Source: Ianthella basta
Taxonomy: Eukaryota > Porifera > Demospongiae > Verongiida > Ianthellidae
Reading direction: 5' to 3'
Assembly (NCBI GenBank): GCA_964019415.1
Contig: OZ025868.1
Span: forward strand, 902,501 to 966,500
DNA length: 64,000 nucleotides
Below, in pieces: positions 1 through 11,755 of the stretch (the first letter of the stretch is position 1; every line of letters begins with the position of its first letter). The notes beneath the pieces were generated by a model. That model searched no databases, was not told the origin of the DNA, and saw nothing but the letters and a program-made list of their open reading frames with translations. The translations under genes and the position numbers were made by a program.

Positions 1-239
1 AAGTCACTTTCATTTTGATGCAATGTCACAGTTCCTGGAGGGGCTTAGCCCCCTCTTTATATTTAACAGGGGTCTGCAGCCCCCTCAGCCCCCCTGGTTC
101 CTATGCCCCTGGCCGATGCATTATTAATCAGCATGTGGAAAGTAGGGCAATGGTGACTTGAGGGCATAGGTAGGGGCAAGGGCCCTGTGTGCATGGTTGA
201 AGAGCTGCAGGATGAGTGTCGGGGTGGTGAATAGGGGGT
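1..239. other. Unassigned left edge
   Basis: I see no gene, RNA or repeat boundary here. It directly precedes a decayed LINE end, so it may be more of that element too degraded to read. Confidence 0.3.
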
Positions 240-1110
240 CATTTGTGAAGTTATTAGATGATTTGGTTGGATCTGTGCTAGTATATGGAGCTGAGATGTG
301 GGGCTGTTGTAGACAGATGGGCCCACTTGAGCAAGTTCAGATGCGGGCAGCAAGATATTTTTAGGGTTGGGGCGTCGGCACCTAAGAGTGGCTCTGCAGT
401 ATGAGAAGATGATGCTCCCACTGATATGGGAAGCTAGGAGAAGGTGCATCGGGTTCTGGCTGAAAGTATTGGGGATGAATGCCAGAAGGCTGATTCGGTT
501 GGTAGCACTAGAGGCACAGGAACCACAAAACAAGGTAAAATAGCGGGAAGACTTGAAATGTGGTCTGGAAAAGGTTGGATGAACATGTGAGGTGGTTGAG
601 AAGCTGAAGGGAGTAGTGTCAGGGAGTGAAGTTTGTCAGATGTTGAAAGATTTTGCGTGGAGGGAAGTAAGGAAAGAGTGGCTATCAGAGGCAAATGAAA
701 GATCGAAGCTGGGGGTGTTACAGAGGCTTAAGAGAAGAGGGTGTGAGTTGAAGTGTGTGCAGGTAGGGAGGAAGAGCCTCAGACGGATCTTAGCTAAACT
801 TAGAGGTGGGACAGCAGAGCTGAGGGTAGAATCTGGTAGATGGGTTGGGCTGTCAAGAGAGGACAGAAGTTGCACACAATGTGGCTCAGGAGAAGTGGAA
901 GATGTAGAACACTTTTTGTTGAGATGCAACAGGATGGCAAGCGAGAGAGCAGAGATGAAGAAGCATGTGGAAAAGATTGTAGTTGGGTTTCAGGATAGAT
1001 GTGATGAAGAGAAGGTGGTGATGGTGTTGGATGAGGCATTTGCAGATAGAAGAGTAGGTAAAGCAGTAGAGGAGATGTGGAGGAAGAGGTTTGGATTACC
1101 GGTACCGCAA
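240..1110 (+). pseudogene. LINE reverse-transcriptase C-terminal fragment
   Basis: This is the 3' end of a non-LTR retrotransposon. Reading across frames, 240-535 gives the segment that usually follows the RT palm: a YGAE-like motif, then a leucine-rich helix ending in a VALEAQEP-like stretch. From 592 a frame stays open to about 1110 and ends in a zinc-knuckle-like pattern, CTQCGSGEVEDVEHFLLRC (about 880-940), followed by a basic helix. The upstream part is broken by stops and frameshifts and no RT catalytic motif is present, so this is a dead 5'-truncated copy. A shorter relative lies at 46955-47330. The family is clear, but I cannot assign the clade. Confidence 0.7.
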
Positions 1111-1224
1111 GTTCATGATCAAGCCCCTTCTTATATATGTTACCTGACATATATAATTATATACTATGACTTTCATCTGGTGTTTCCCCTTTTATAATAA
1201 ATGACACTTAGTGCTGCATGGGAC

Positions 1225-1277
1225 AATAATTTTCAAGTGCCTAGTGTGCCTAGCACATGAGGCACTTGAAAATTATT
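1225..1277. repeat. Perfect nested hairpin
   Basis: An 18-bp arm at 1225-1242 is perfectly complementary to 1260-1277. Inside the loop a second 5-bp stem (TGTGC, 1245-1249, with GCACA, 1253-1257) closes over CTA. It may be a small fold-back element. No function is evident. Confidence 0.7.
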
Positions 1278-2191
1278 GATATTGATATATATATTAAAGC
1301 ATGGGTGGTGGAAGCACTTGAGAAGTGGTCAGGTTGGACAAATTTCGCGAGCAAAACCCTTTTTGGACTATGATTGTCCAGACCGTATTTTTACCAATGG
1401 ACACTTTGGAAAGGAATAGGAAGGGGGAGGGCGATGCTGAACGATACCAAAAGAATCGGATGAATCCGCCGTCACACGTGAACTTGACACCATGTTTTAT
1501 GACGTGTACTGATGCGAGTTGTAAATGCTGGTGATTTGTCAATTTCATGATTCATTGAGCTGTATTCACGTCAACTGCAGTTTACTGGTATGTGAGTGCA
1601 TAAATGTAGTAGAAAATACTGAATGTGTTACTACCAATTGCTGCTGACTGAGTCAGACTTGACAGAAGTAGCTGTTTTAAAATGAAAAAGAAATACTGAC
1701 TGTCACAAAAGTGGTCCAGCTTTGGCCTGACCAGCTGGACTGGTTCCGCCGCCCATGTAATATTAAGCCAACGATGACATACCCCATGAAATATGAATTT
1801 GTATGCACAGTATTTAGCACCAAGCTGTGGAAAGCATCCATGCATGTGTGCAGAGAGCAAACTGATTTGAACATGTATGTGTTGCTACATATAAGCGTGC
1901 ACGATGAATGTTACAATAGAAGTGGTTAGATACAGTTTCAGACAGATAAAATGGTCGACAGTTGTCTGGCAAGCAAAATTGAAGCCGAACCACAGAATAT
2001 TAAGCATGTATGTGTAACTCCTATTTCCTTAGCAGTTCCTTAGAGTGCTATTGCAGTTGGAATTGAGTAGGTATATGAATACATGAACATTGAATACACA
2101 TGTAGAAGTTTGCTGAGAGCATGCATCTTGGATGAATGCGGCATTGCAATGCAAATTAGTAAAGGTTGGTCTGCGTGTGCCAGAAACAGGA

Positions 2192-2235
<44 letters not shown>

Positions 2236-2552
2236 GCCTTCTTGATATTATAATCCTTGCATGGTTTTGGCTTAGTCTTGCATGGCCTTGTACTTTTCAG
2301 TTTGATACCCCATCTTTCACTCCAGGTCTTTATGCAAATCCAATATTATGCTATTCCTATTGTACTAGGTCCTTATGCTATTTGTTCATCAATTCATCCA
2401 ACCATAGACACACGAGGGAACCCTTGTGCTTCTATGATGCAACATTAACTTTAATTAAATGACACTACCACCCCCTGTATACATATTCACGTGGAGTACC
2501 TGCCATACTTGAACTTGTGCTCTTTCCTTTGAAATTCATTTTACTCAACCAG
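1278..2552. other. Non-coding stretch 5' of receptor copy 1, with AT microsatellite
   Basis: I find no convincing gene. There is a pure AT dinucleotide tract at about 2195-2233. By analogy with copies 2-4 a signal-peptide exon should lie upstream of 2553, but no matching short open exon ending in a phase 1 donor is visible here. It may lie outside the window or have diverged. Confidence 0.5.
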
Positions 2553-2855
2553 TTTTCAATGGCATTTCAATCGCCCAAACAGTCACCATCGACCCTGAGG
2601 GAGCTGTCACTGCTGTGGAAGGAAACAACCTCACCATCTTGATCAACTGCACTGATGGAGTGAATACTGGAGATGGTCTCATCCTTCGTGAAAATGGGGT
2701 CCCTTTAGCAGGAGCTAGCACACCTCCAACAGAAGTGATCGGTGTGATTCGTATCTATAACCTCCCTGTGGATAGAGCAAAGAATGGCAATACATACAAC
2801 TGTGAATCATTGCTGACAGCAATGGTGTCACAAGTAATAATCTTGACTGTTACTT
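2553..2855 (+). CDS. Receptor copy 1, Ig domain 1 exon
   Basis: This exon encodes the first visible Ig-like domain of a predicted cell-surface receptor. The acceptor AG is at 2551-2552 and the donor GTAAGT begins at 2856. The 303-bp exon is phase 1 at both ends, as expected for a shuffled Ig exon. The reading has an IDPEGAVTAVEGNNLT strand, a cysteine in INCTDGV, the central LRENGVPL segment, and a second cysteine in the YNCES segment. Paralogous exons at 30805-31101 and 52280-52576 keep the same boundaries and motifs. The usual tryptophan of Ig domains is not obvious, so it is a divergent Ig fold. The upstream signal exon was not found. Confidence 0.8.
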
Positions 2856-3130
2856 GTAAGTGGTATGATTACGTTTAAAACACATGTGTTACTCCTCTTC
2901 CTATAGTACTTTGGATTTAATTATTCTGTATGTGTTATACCCATGGAACACTGAATGCCAGCTTTTTATATAATTATATATAATATTATGTTTGGGTGGC
3001 AATGTCTTATATGCACTAGTATACAGTATTATCTGAAGTTAGCATAAATGGCAATGGATTAATGGATGCATAATATTGTTTCTTGCCCGGGAACCAGAAT
3101 AATGATTTTTGTGCGTGCTTGCTCTTGTAG
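2856..3130 (+). other. Receptor copy 1, intron 1
   Basis: This is a 275-bp GT-AG intron with no other feature seen. Confidence 0.7.
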
Positions 3131-3406
3131 ATCCACCCACATTCCCTGAGCTTCGAAACCAAACCACCACTGTCCTGGAAGGTAACAACTTTGCTTACTC
3201 ATTTGGGTTTGATGCTAACCCACCTCCCACCAACTTCACCTGGTCCAAGGATGGCCAGATCATCTCCAGTGATAATACTCAGATAGCCACTTCAGTCAGC
3301 AGCATCAACATTGCCAACACTACCAGGAGTGACAGTGGAGTGTATGAGGTGGTGAGCTACAATGTGATTGGAAGGGGAGCAGCCAACTTCACTCTGGATG
3401 TGCACT
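3131..3406 (+). CDS. Receptor copy 1, Ig domain 2 exon
   Basis: This second Ig-like extracellular domain is a 276-bp exon, phase 1 at both ends, with acceptor AG at 3129-3130 and donor GTGAGT at 3407. The reading begins DPPTFPEL, carries FTWSKDG (strand C tryptophan), SSINIANTTRSDSGVYEV (the D-x-G-x-Y motif of strand F) and several N-x-S/T sites. The first canonical cysteine appears replaced (FAYSF) and the strand F cysteine is absent, as in the paralogous exons at 31415-31683 and 52911-53177. The domain therefore probably lacks the inter-sheet disulfide. It is fully open and follows the Ig1 exon directly. Confidence 0.85.
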
Positions 3407-3476
3407 GTGAGTTTGCATATGGCTCAGAGTAGTTAAATGTCTATATGTCACTTCCGACCATGCATGTATCTTTCAG

Positions 3477-3758
3477 ATCCTCCAGAGTATGCCAACACTG
3501 CTTCAATCCGACACTTTCAATTGATGGTTGGAGATCCCTTCAGTATGAACTGTACTCCAAGTGATGCCAACCCTCCTGTTCACACTATTCCTATAGAATA
3601 TGATGGGGAATCATCTGTCGTTAGTGATGATACTGCCACAGTGACAGACAATGTCCTCACCATTCCCTCAGTCCAGAGGAGCCACAGTGGAAACTACTCC
3701 TGCAATGCAACCAACACAGTTGGGAATGCTGTCATCTACACCAACCTTTTGGTTGTGG
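3477..3758 (+). CDS. Receptor copy 1, Ig domain 3 exon
   Basis: This third Ig-like domain is a 282-bp phase 1-1 exon with acceptor AG at 3475-3476 and donor GTACGT at 3759. Both Ig cysteines are present, in FSMNCTPSD and in the strand F motif HSGNYSCNATNTVG. The start DPPEYAN matches the decayed copy 2 exon at 40446-40704 (DPPEFPV). It is fully open. It precedes a 590-bp intron and the FN3 exon, giving the order Ig-Ig-Ig-FN3 on the cell surface. Confidence 0.87.
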
Positions 3759-4348
3759 GTACGTATTATAGAATGATGATTGTCTGCATTGTTAAGTTTC
3801 AAAGTTGTTCTCAGATAAATGTGAAAGAAAGCTGCAGGTATATATTATGTGTAAATGGGTGCATACATTATTAATAATTATGCATGTGTTCACATTTGGA
3901 CTATAGTGGTCTAATGTGTGTATATATATATGTATATGCATAGTAGGATTCAACTAAGTGGTAGAGTTGGTATACACATTACTGAAGTGGGCATATGCTG
4001 TGCCAAAGGCACCCAGACATCGATTGTATACATACAGTGGTGATAAGCAACCATGCATTGGTAGAACCATGCATGTGATTGTTTCAATTTGTGTCATGAT
4101 CAGTGCATGATTTGTATACTAGCTCCACCTGAGAACATTGTGTGATGCTTCTGTCTTGACGTATAATGTAATCTATTGTGATCAGTGTAATAGTCTAGCT
4201 GCATAAGATAGTGAGCTTCTGAATCAGTCAATTGGTGGTTGTTATAGATAATGCTTTGTCCTGAGGATCAAGTAAAGCAAGGCCAAACTGGACAGTCATG
4301 AAAGGAATGACATTTATGACTGTATATGTACATATCATCATTTCTCAG
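3759..4348 (+). other. Receptor copy 1, intron 3
   Basis: This GT-AG intron of 590 bp has a short AT/TG-rich patch near 3915-3945 and no other gene or repeat that I can recognise. Confidence 0.6.
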
Positions 4349-4654
4349 GTCCCCCCAGTGCACCTCGTGCTGTTGCTCTACCTGTAGTAGGTCTCTTGAC
4401 TGCTCAACTAATCTGGACTGTATCAAAAGATGATGGAGGAGTTAGTGACCCTAATTGGAATCCTGATATTGATGGAAGGATGAACACCACTACTCTTACC
4501 TACCAGGTCACACTGAGCAATGGGGCAGTCACCAGAACAAAAAATTTGTCTCTTGTTCTGTCCAACCTCCAAGACAGCACAACCTACACTGTGACTGTGG
4601 AGGCCGAAAATGTGTATGGGAGAGGACCTGGGGAAGTAGCTGTTTTTACCACAA
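4349..4654 (+). CDS. Receptor copy 1, fibronectin type III exon
   Basis: This 306-bp phase 1-1 exon has acceptor AG at 4347-4348 and donor GTGAGT at 4655. The reading opens with GPPSAPRAV, has the strand B tryptophan (LIWTVS), the strand C motif TTLTYQVTL and the typical LSNLQDSTTYTVTVEAENVYG segment of strands E-F, ending EVAVFTTS. These are standard FN3 landmarks. It is the membrane-proximal domain of copy 1, whereas copy 2 shows remains of several FN3-like exons before its transmembrane exon. Copy 1 may therefore have lost FN3 units or copy 2 gained them. Confidence 0.88.
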
Positions 4655-5512
4655 GTGAGTATATCAGTCATGTGGTCCTTAAGTGAGATCAAATTCTTTG
4701 ATCTTCACCAAATACTTACTCAAAGTGCTGTTGCATACTTAATTTACTTAGCTAAAACTAGTGAATGCAAAGGATTGTGGGGCGAGCCTGAGGAAGCGCC
4801 ATGCAGTGGCTGTTTCACTGATTCATGCACTGCATTCAAGCATTAAACAGAAATGGTGCTCTTTTGTTGCCTTGTGCTGCCTCTTCCGTACATTCGCGCT
4901 GCTATACATTTTAGGTCAACTTGGCCGTCTTGCTAGTCTGACGGCCTACGGTCTGTAGAATTGCCCGTGGTGCGATCCATAGCTGTAGCATGCTGTACCT
5001 AATGCCCTTAAGTAGGGTCGAGTGTCTGATAATGACAGCATATTATAGGACAATGTATTGATGCTATACATTGTGTATAATGATATGCATGATAGCGCAA
5101 CCACAATGCTTATGAGATGCAAAGTGGCTGTTATAAATGGAATAGTAATTGGAACTAAATGGTGTATATACATACACCTACGCGCGCTGCGGACCCCTGA
5201 CCAAAATATTACGCGAAAACTTTCCCCTGTGGCCCAAACGGACGTACGACACAGACAGAGCCACTGTACTACTTGTAAGGTAAGGGGCTTGCTCAGGCTC
5301 GCCCCAATTATGGGTGTACTAAATACCACACATTGGCATAAATATATAGCTATATACTACATATATAATGGCAATTATATGCATGCATGTCTATATGCAC
5401 AAGTCGAGCATATGTCTGCATGTAACAAGTCTATACTGTGATGCAAATGCACTATATCTTGGGCCATATCTTATATGCTCCGTTTATAATTTCCATGTTT
5501 AATTGTATCCAG
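4655..5512 (+). other. Receptor copy 1, intron 4
   Basis: This 858-bp GT-AG intron contains a small inverted-repeat element, listed separately at 4776-5312. The rest shows no feature. Confidence 0.6.
4776..5312. mobile_element. Short TIR element (MITE-like), copy 1
   Basis: The ends are inverted copies of GGGGCGAGCCTGAG followed by AAGC, at about 4779-4797 and 5291-5312. The interior has no gene. A longer relative in the opposite orientation lies at about 47898-48566: its right part matches 4793-4850 of this copy in reverse complement, and its left part matches the 5205-5312 end. I could not fix a target-site duplication. Confidence 0.6.
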
Positions 5513-5614
5513 ATGCTGACCTCCTCTCAGTTGTGATTGCACTTGGTGCTGCTCTGGGTGTTGCTCTCCTCTCTGCTACCATTTTCGCTGCTATGTTGCT
5601 GTACATATGTGCTC
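5513..5614 (+). CDS. Receptor copy 1, transmembrane exon
   Basis: This 102-bp phase 1-1 exon has acceptor AG at 5511-5512 and donor GTAAGT at 5615. It encodes ADLLSVVIALGAALGVALL and continues hydrophobically through about 30 residues to YICA, a single membrane-spanning helix with small residues (G, A, S) in its first half. The paralogous exon of copy 2 is at 43383-43495. The next exon of the gene, the tail, is only found at 27580, so the intron is about 22 kb and filled with transposons. Confidence 0.85.
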
Positions 5615-5869
5615 GTAAGTTTATGTTACCGCACATGTACAGCATGCCTGTATGTGTAACTAGAAGCTTGTATGCCAGTGAATACACTTGCAGCAGGCCC
5701 ATGTGCTAGTGCTACTTTACATAAGCAAAATATGGTGTATGGAGTATTCATGTGTACATTACATACAGACGCATAGACAATCTTAATGTATTGATTGCAT
5801 GCATGCAAACGCCTGTGTTTAGAGCTGCTTTTGCTGAGTTGGCCTTAGAAAGAAAATCACCATTCGATT

Positions 5870-8158
5870 TAGTGTTGCCACGATAATCGCGATACACGAT
5901 ATATCGCGATACAAAAGCAGTGTTCTTCCTGTCGTGATATTGGCCTAATTTCTGCTGACTGGTGCAGAAGGGCTAATCTCTGCTGACTAGTGCAGTAGGG
6001 AAGCTAACACCTAACACTATAGACTATCTAAAACAGTAGTAGATACTCTATTGCAGGCCAGTGTTAGCTTACCTTCTGTCAGTGTAGAGAGATGTCGACT
6101 GCGAGCGAATTTGACCTCATCGTGAAACCCAACTACCAGACTAAGAGCGCTATCTGGAAGCACTTCGGTTTTCCCGCTGATGATAAAGGCAGGATTACAG
6201 ACAAGAAGAAGACCATTTGCCGACTATGTCAGGCTGTTGTCGCTTACTCAGGCAACACCACCAACCTGAAGTTCCATCTTCAGCGGTGCCACGCACAGGA
6301 GTACCTCGCGCTCCAGCAACAGGACAGCGGCGATCAACCTGGACCAAGCAGAGCCTCCGCGGTGAAGACAACGTCGACACAGCTTACTATCAGTGGAACG
6401 CTCGCGAAATCCACTCTGTTTTCGAACGAAAGTGCGAAGCACAAGCAGCTGGTCGATGCCACAGCCGATTTCATTTGCCAAGGCTTGCAGCCTTTGAGTG
6501 TGGTTGATGAACCAGCATTCAGGCGCTTGTTGCAGTTAGCTGAGCCTAGATTTAACTTGCCACACCGCACGTACTTCACTAACACAGTGATACCAGCTAA
6601 GTATCGCTTAACTAGAGCTGCCATTGAAAAGCAGCTAGCAGCAGTCGAGACCTGTGCAGTTACAACTGATCTGTGGACCTCACTGCACCAGCAGTGTGCC
6701 TACATATCACTAACTGCACACTTTGTCGACAGTGATTTCAAGCATCACAGCAAGTGTCTACAGACACTTGAAATTCCGCAAGATCACGATGCTAGCTCAC
6801 TAAAGGATGTCCTTTCTTCCATGTTTGAGGATTGGAAAATTGCAGGAAAGGTGTGTGGAGGCGTTACGGACAATGCTAGCAATATGGTCAATGCCTTTCG
6901 ACTGATGGGAATCGAGCACTTTCCATGTGTGGCTCACACGCTGCAGCTCTCTATTGGTAGAGGCCTTGGTGTGACAAGAGTTCAGCGAGTTCTTGGTCGC
7001 TGCAAGAAACTGGTTACTCATTTTAAGAAGTCCACCAAGGAAACGTACAAGCTACGAAAAAAGCAGGAAATGCTCCAGCTACCCCAACACATGCTCATCC
7101 AAGACTGTGTGACACGTTGGGTAAGCACACTGGCCATGCTAGAGAGGCTGATGGAGCAGCAGGCACCCATTGCTGCTGTGCTAATGGATGGGAAAGTAAG
7201 GCACTTGATGCCAGAAGGAGAGGAGTGGTCAGTAATTGAGGTGCTGGTCGACATCCTGAAGCCATTCCAGCAAGCTACAGAAGCAATGGGTGCAGTAAGT
7301 TACCCAACACTGAGCACAGTCAAGCCACTTTTGTATAAGCTGGTCAACAGGACGCTCGAAGTCAAAGAGAACGACACGGTGGTTGCGAAGGAGGTGAAGC
7401 TAAACATCAAGAGGGATTTGCAGGAACGCTACAGCACCCTATCTGTGGCAAGGATCCTTAATATTACCACATTCCTGGATCCTAGATACAAGGAACTCCC
7501 CTTTCTTGATCAGCTTACCCGAAGAAGAATCATTGATGAAGTGCAGGATGAGCTTCTAGTCATGGAAGAGACAGAGAAGGAAGACCCACCAGAAGTCGAG
7601 GAAGTGATAGAAGGAGAACCACCATCGAAGAAGAAGAAAGGTCCAGTGGAAAAGATCATCGGAGAGTTGTTTGAGTCACACACTCAGCAACATTTGCCAT
7701 TACATTCAGACAAGGTGCAGAAAGAGCTAGACATGTACAAAGCTGAATCACCACCTGATCTAGACTCAGATCCTCTTGCATAGTGGAGCAGCCGTAAGGA
7801 ACTCTATCCTTTAATGAGCAAGCTTGTGCAAAGAATGTTTTCATTCGTGGCTACCAGTGTTCCATCAGAGCGCCTATTCAGCACGACAGGGAATGTGATC
7901 ACTGACAAGCGTAATCGGCTCACTTCTGAGCATGCTGACCAACTGATCTTTCTTTTTGAAAATCCAGAGTAACAGCTGGAAGACCATGTATGCATGTACC
8001 TCATCTGTTTGCTTTAACGCTCGCTGTATTACTCTATGTGTTTGGCTTATATCTGAGCACTGTGCCAATTGTTCATTAATATATCGTGATACACAATATA
8101 TCGTGATACAAACCTACAATAATCGTGATACATATTTTCCTATATCGTGGCAACACTA
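5870..8158 (+). mobile_element. hAT transposon with perfect TIRs and 8-bp TSD
   Basis: The element starts TAGTGTTGCCACGATA and ends with its exact reverse complement (16-bp TIRs). It is flanked by the 8-bp target duplication ATTCGATT at 5862-5869 and 8159-8166. Short CGATA/TATCG repeats lie just inside both ends, as hAT subterminal binding sites often do. At 2289 bp with one transposase gene it has the normal size for an autonomous hAT. The perfect TSD and TIRs point to a fairly recent insertion. Confidence 0.95.
6092..7972 (+). pseudogene. hAT transposase with one in-frame stop
   Basis: This cut-and-paste transposase acts on the TIRs at 5870 and 8158. From the ATG at 6092, an N-terminal BED zinc finger is visible (CRLCQAVVAYSGNTTNLKFH with H about five residues later, residues ~45-68). 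The RNase-H-like core follows, with TTDLWTS near residue 190 and GVTDNASNMVNAF near 258, and then a helical insertion with CVAHTLQL. A TAG at 7781-7783 interrupts the frame just before the C-terminal dimerisation domain. That domain reads on openly as ATSVPSERLFSTTGNVITDK to a TAA at 7970-7972. The neighbouring residues in this family are tryptophans, so TGG to TAG is the likely lesion. It would be full length, about 626 codons, apart from that stop. Confidence 0.93.
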
Positions 8159-8166
8159 ATTCGATT

Positions 8167-8509
8167 GTAGGTGTCGTCACCAAGTACTATTGATAATATT
8201 CTGAGCATTTCCTGTCTATAGAGACACTTCCTGTGATCTGCCATTTGATATTTTGTCGTATGGCTTCATGTTACGGATATTATATATGTGGCAGGCGCAG
8301 TTAAAAACGACAAATTAGGCATATCCTGGCAAAATTCACTTTTTAAATTTTCTGAAGGATCACACCTAGATCTAACTTTCCATCGAGTTTCAAGATCATT
8401 TTGTACTTCTACGTGATGATTTGTGACGTTTTGTCTACACATATTTTGGACGAAACGGCTATTATGAAATGCATTATTTATATTTCAGGAATTCATTGCA
8501 ATACATATA
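8167..8509. other. Intron remainder between hAT and CA-core repeat
   Basis: I see no gene. The segment around 8255-8285 recurs in reverse complement just after the Helitron 3' end (about 17608-17635), so part of it belongs to another dispersed repeat. Confidence 0.4.
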
Positions 8510-9480
<971 letters not shown>

Positions 9481-9489
9481 ATATATCTA

Positions 9490-10727
9490 TCTATATATAT
9501 AAAGAAGGAGTTGAGCAGAACGGTTGTTCACGAACTCCACCCGTGAGCAACGGCGCATGGACACCAAACTTTCCCAGATTACGAACGCCACACCCGGTCT
9601 CAATCTAAGGGGGGCGACGTGCGCGAAGAAGCCCCTGCCGAGGAGTGCGTGGCAAAAAACTCCAAACGACCGTCCGCCATCTTGGATTTACGGAGAAAAT
9701 ATACGGTTTTCCGCGCACGCTCCTATGCTGCCAATACAAAAGAAGAACCCCAACCGTTGTTCACGAACTCCTCCCGCGAACGTCGACGAAACGTGCCCAA
9801 ACGTTCCCAGCCGTGGCACGCTGTACCTCACATCAATATAAGGTGGTAGACGTGCTAAAATAAGCTGCTGCTGAGGAGCACGTGGTGAAAACCCAGGATG
9901 AACCGACTGTCGGCCATCTTGGATCTTGGAAGAAAGTATGCCGTTTCCTAGGCGTTCGCGCAGGTTCGAGGATTATACCCAAGCTAGCACGATGCCGAAG
10001 CTGAGAAAAAAGAAAGGGGGGTTGTCTCACACAGAAACCATCAACTTCTTACAACAATTGCATGCACACATGGTAGGTCAGTCACACTGACATCACCAGG
10101 CCAGCCTGGACTATCCTTTGCCAGAGCATGCATGACCAGCCAGTGCATTACTAGCTGGGGCCTGAGTAGCAATGGCATTACCAGCCTGTGTCCGACCAGC
10201 TGGCATATGCCGAGCACACATAGAGACCCGCCCTTATGGGTGTGTAAAAATGTTTCCTCCAAAAACAAGGGCAGATGTAAGGATGGTGCAGTGCGTACCT
10301 GCAAGGTATGGCAAAACCACCTGGCGGAAAAAATGTAGTAACAAGGAGGAGGGCCGGTCCATGCAAAGAGGGGGGGGGGGCAGTTGGTCCATGCAACAAG
10401 GAGGAGGGCCGGTCCATACAAAACCCAGGTCATTAACATGCGCTGCTTTTAATACGTTTTCACCATCCCTACATCTGCCAACATTTTGCTGCATTCCTTT
10501 GTACATTATATGTCTTTATATTGCAGAAAGTCTGCATGGACATGGTAGGTCGGTCACACTGACATCACCAGGCCAGCCTGGACTATCCTTTGCCAGAGAA
10601 TGCATGACCAGCCAGCGCATTACTAGCTGGGGCCTGAGTAGCAATGGCATTACCAGCCTGTGTCCGACCAGCTGGCATACGCCGAGCACGCGGAGAGACC
10701 TGCACGAAGGGCAGGTCTGTCCGCTAG
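9490..10727 (+). mobile_element. Non-autonomous Helitron, first of a tandem pair
   Basis: The 5' end is TCTATATATATAAAG after an A at 9489 (an equally possible TC is at 9486). The 3' end has the hairpin GACCTGCACGAAGGGCAGGTC-like structure (about 10697-10716), then TGTCCG and CTAG at 10724-10727, the CTRR terminus of Helitrons. The left 600 bp match the 5' region of the autonomous copy that follows, up to the start of its first coding exon (ATG near 9990). The coding body is missing. An extra, decayed copy of the 3' end lies inside at about 10041-10240, so the element carries two terminators, of which only the outer keeps a good hairpin. Confidence 0.85.
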
Positions 10728-11225
10728 TATATATATAAAGAAGGAGTTGAGCAGAACGGTTGTTCGCGAACTCCTCCCGCAAGCAACGGCGCATGGACAC
10801 CAAACTTTCCCAGATTACGGACGCCAAACCCGGTCTCGATCTAAGGGGGGCAACGTGCGCGAAGAGGCCCCTGCCGAGGAGTGCGTGGCGAAAAACCTCC
10901 AAACGACCGTCCGCCAACTTGGATTTACAAAGAAAATATACGGTTTTCCGCGCACGCTCCTATGCTGCCAATACAAAGTAATAACCCAACCGTTGTTCGC
11001 GAACTTCTCCCGCGAACATCGACGAAACGAGCCCAAACGTTCCCAGCTGTCGCACGCTGTATCTCACATCAATATAAGGTGGTAGACGTGCTAAAATAAG
11101 CTGCTGCTGAGGAGCGCGCGGCGACAACCCAGGATGAACCGATTGTCGGCCATCTTGGATCTTGGAAAAGGATGCGAAAGTACGCCCGTATCCTAGGCGT
11201 TCGCGCTTACACCCAAGATAGCGAG

Positions 11226-11330
11226 ATGCCGAAGCGGAGAAAAAGGAGAAAGGGATTATCTTACCTGTCCGCGGATGCACAGAGGATGAAGGCCGCGCGT
11301 TCTGCTCCAGATGATCCGACTGTGGTGCAA
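11226..11330 (+). CDS. Helitron N-terminal exon 1
   Basis: The ATG at 11226 opens a basic peptide (MPKRRKRRKGLSYLSADAQ and so on), ending at a phase 0 donor GTGAGT at 11331. The basic start could be a nuclear localisation or DNA-binding segment. The same start is present but truncated in the preceding Helitron copy near 9990. Exon 2 (11457-11615) contains a second version of this peptide (MPKHRKWENGLSYPTKDAKR), so the exon appears duplicated. The assignment as the true first exon is an inference from position and splice phase. Confidence 0.6.
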
Positions 11331-11456
11331 GTGAGTCTTTAATTGCAGAATAATAATAAAAAGCAGAATCGCTATCTAGCTAGCTGGCCTACGTAACTAT
11401 ACATCGCTGCTTCTGTGACGGTTTCAGACAGCTACCTACTGCATACTCTGTCCCAG

Positions 11457-11615
11457 GAACAGGTGACAGGACAGAACACTGCGGAATACATTTCCTTCCA
11501 TTTTAGCCAAGATAGCGCCATGCCAAAACACCGGAAATGGGAAAATGGGTTGTCTTACCCGACCAAGGATGCAAAGAGGATGAAGACAGCACGTTCAGTT
11601 CCAGATGTGGTGCAG
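11457..11615 (+). CDS. Helitron N-terminal exon 2 (duplicated module)
   Basis: Acceptor CCCAG ends at 11456 and donor GTGAGC starts at 11616. The 159 bp are in phase 0 and open throughout. The first residues (EQVTGQNT) resemble the start of exon 3 (AQVTIQHT), and the second half repeats exon 1. This suggests local duplication of an exon-intron unit. No known domain. Confidence 0.5.
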
Positions 11616-11755
11616 GTGAGCCTTTGGCATAGCCATGCACATACACATTGGCCAGGTACATACATCACTGTATATGCTCCCTGAAATGCTAGCAAGCTAA
11701 GTACCTACCAAGCATAAAAGAAGGTTCAGCTACCTACTGCTCACTCTATTCCCAG

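Noticed and set aside
10178..10506. Cysteine/proline-rich minus strand frames near 10178-10506
   Set aside because: They come from tandem GGAGGAGGGCCGGTCCATGC-type repeats and a G run inside the non-autonomous Helitron; not conserved.
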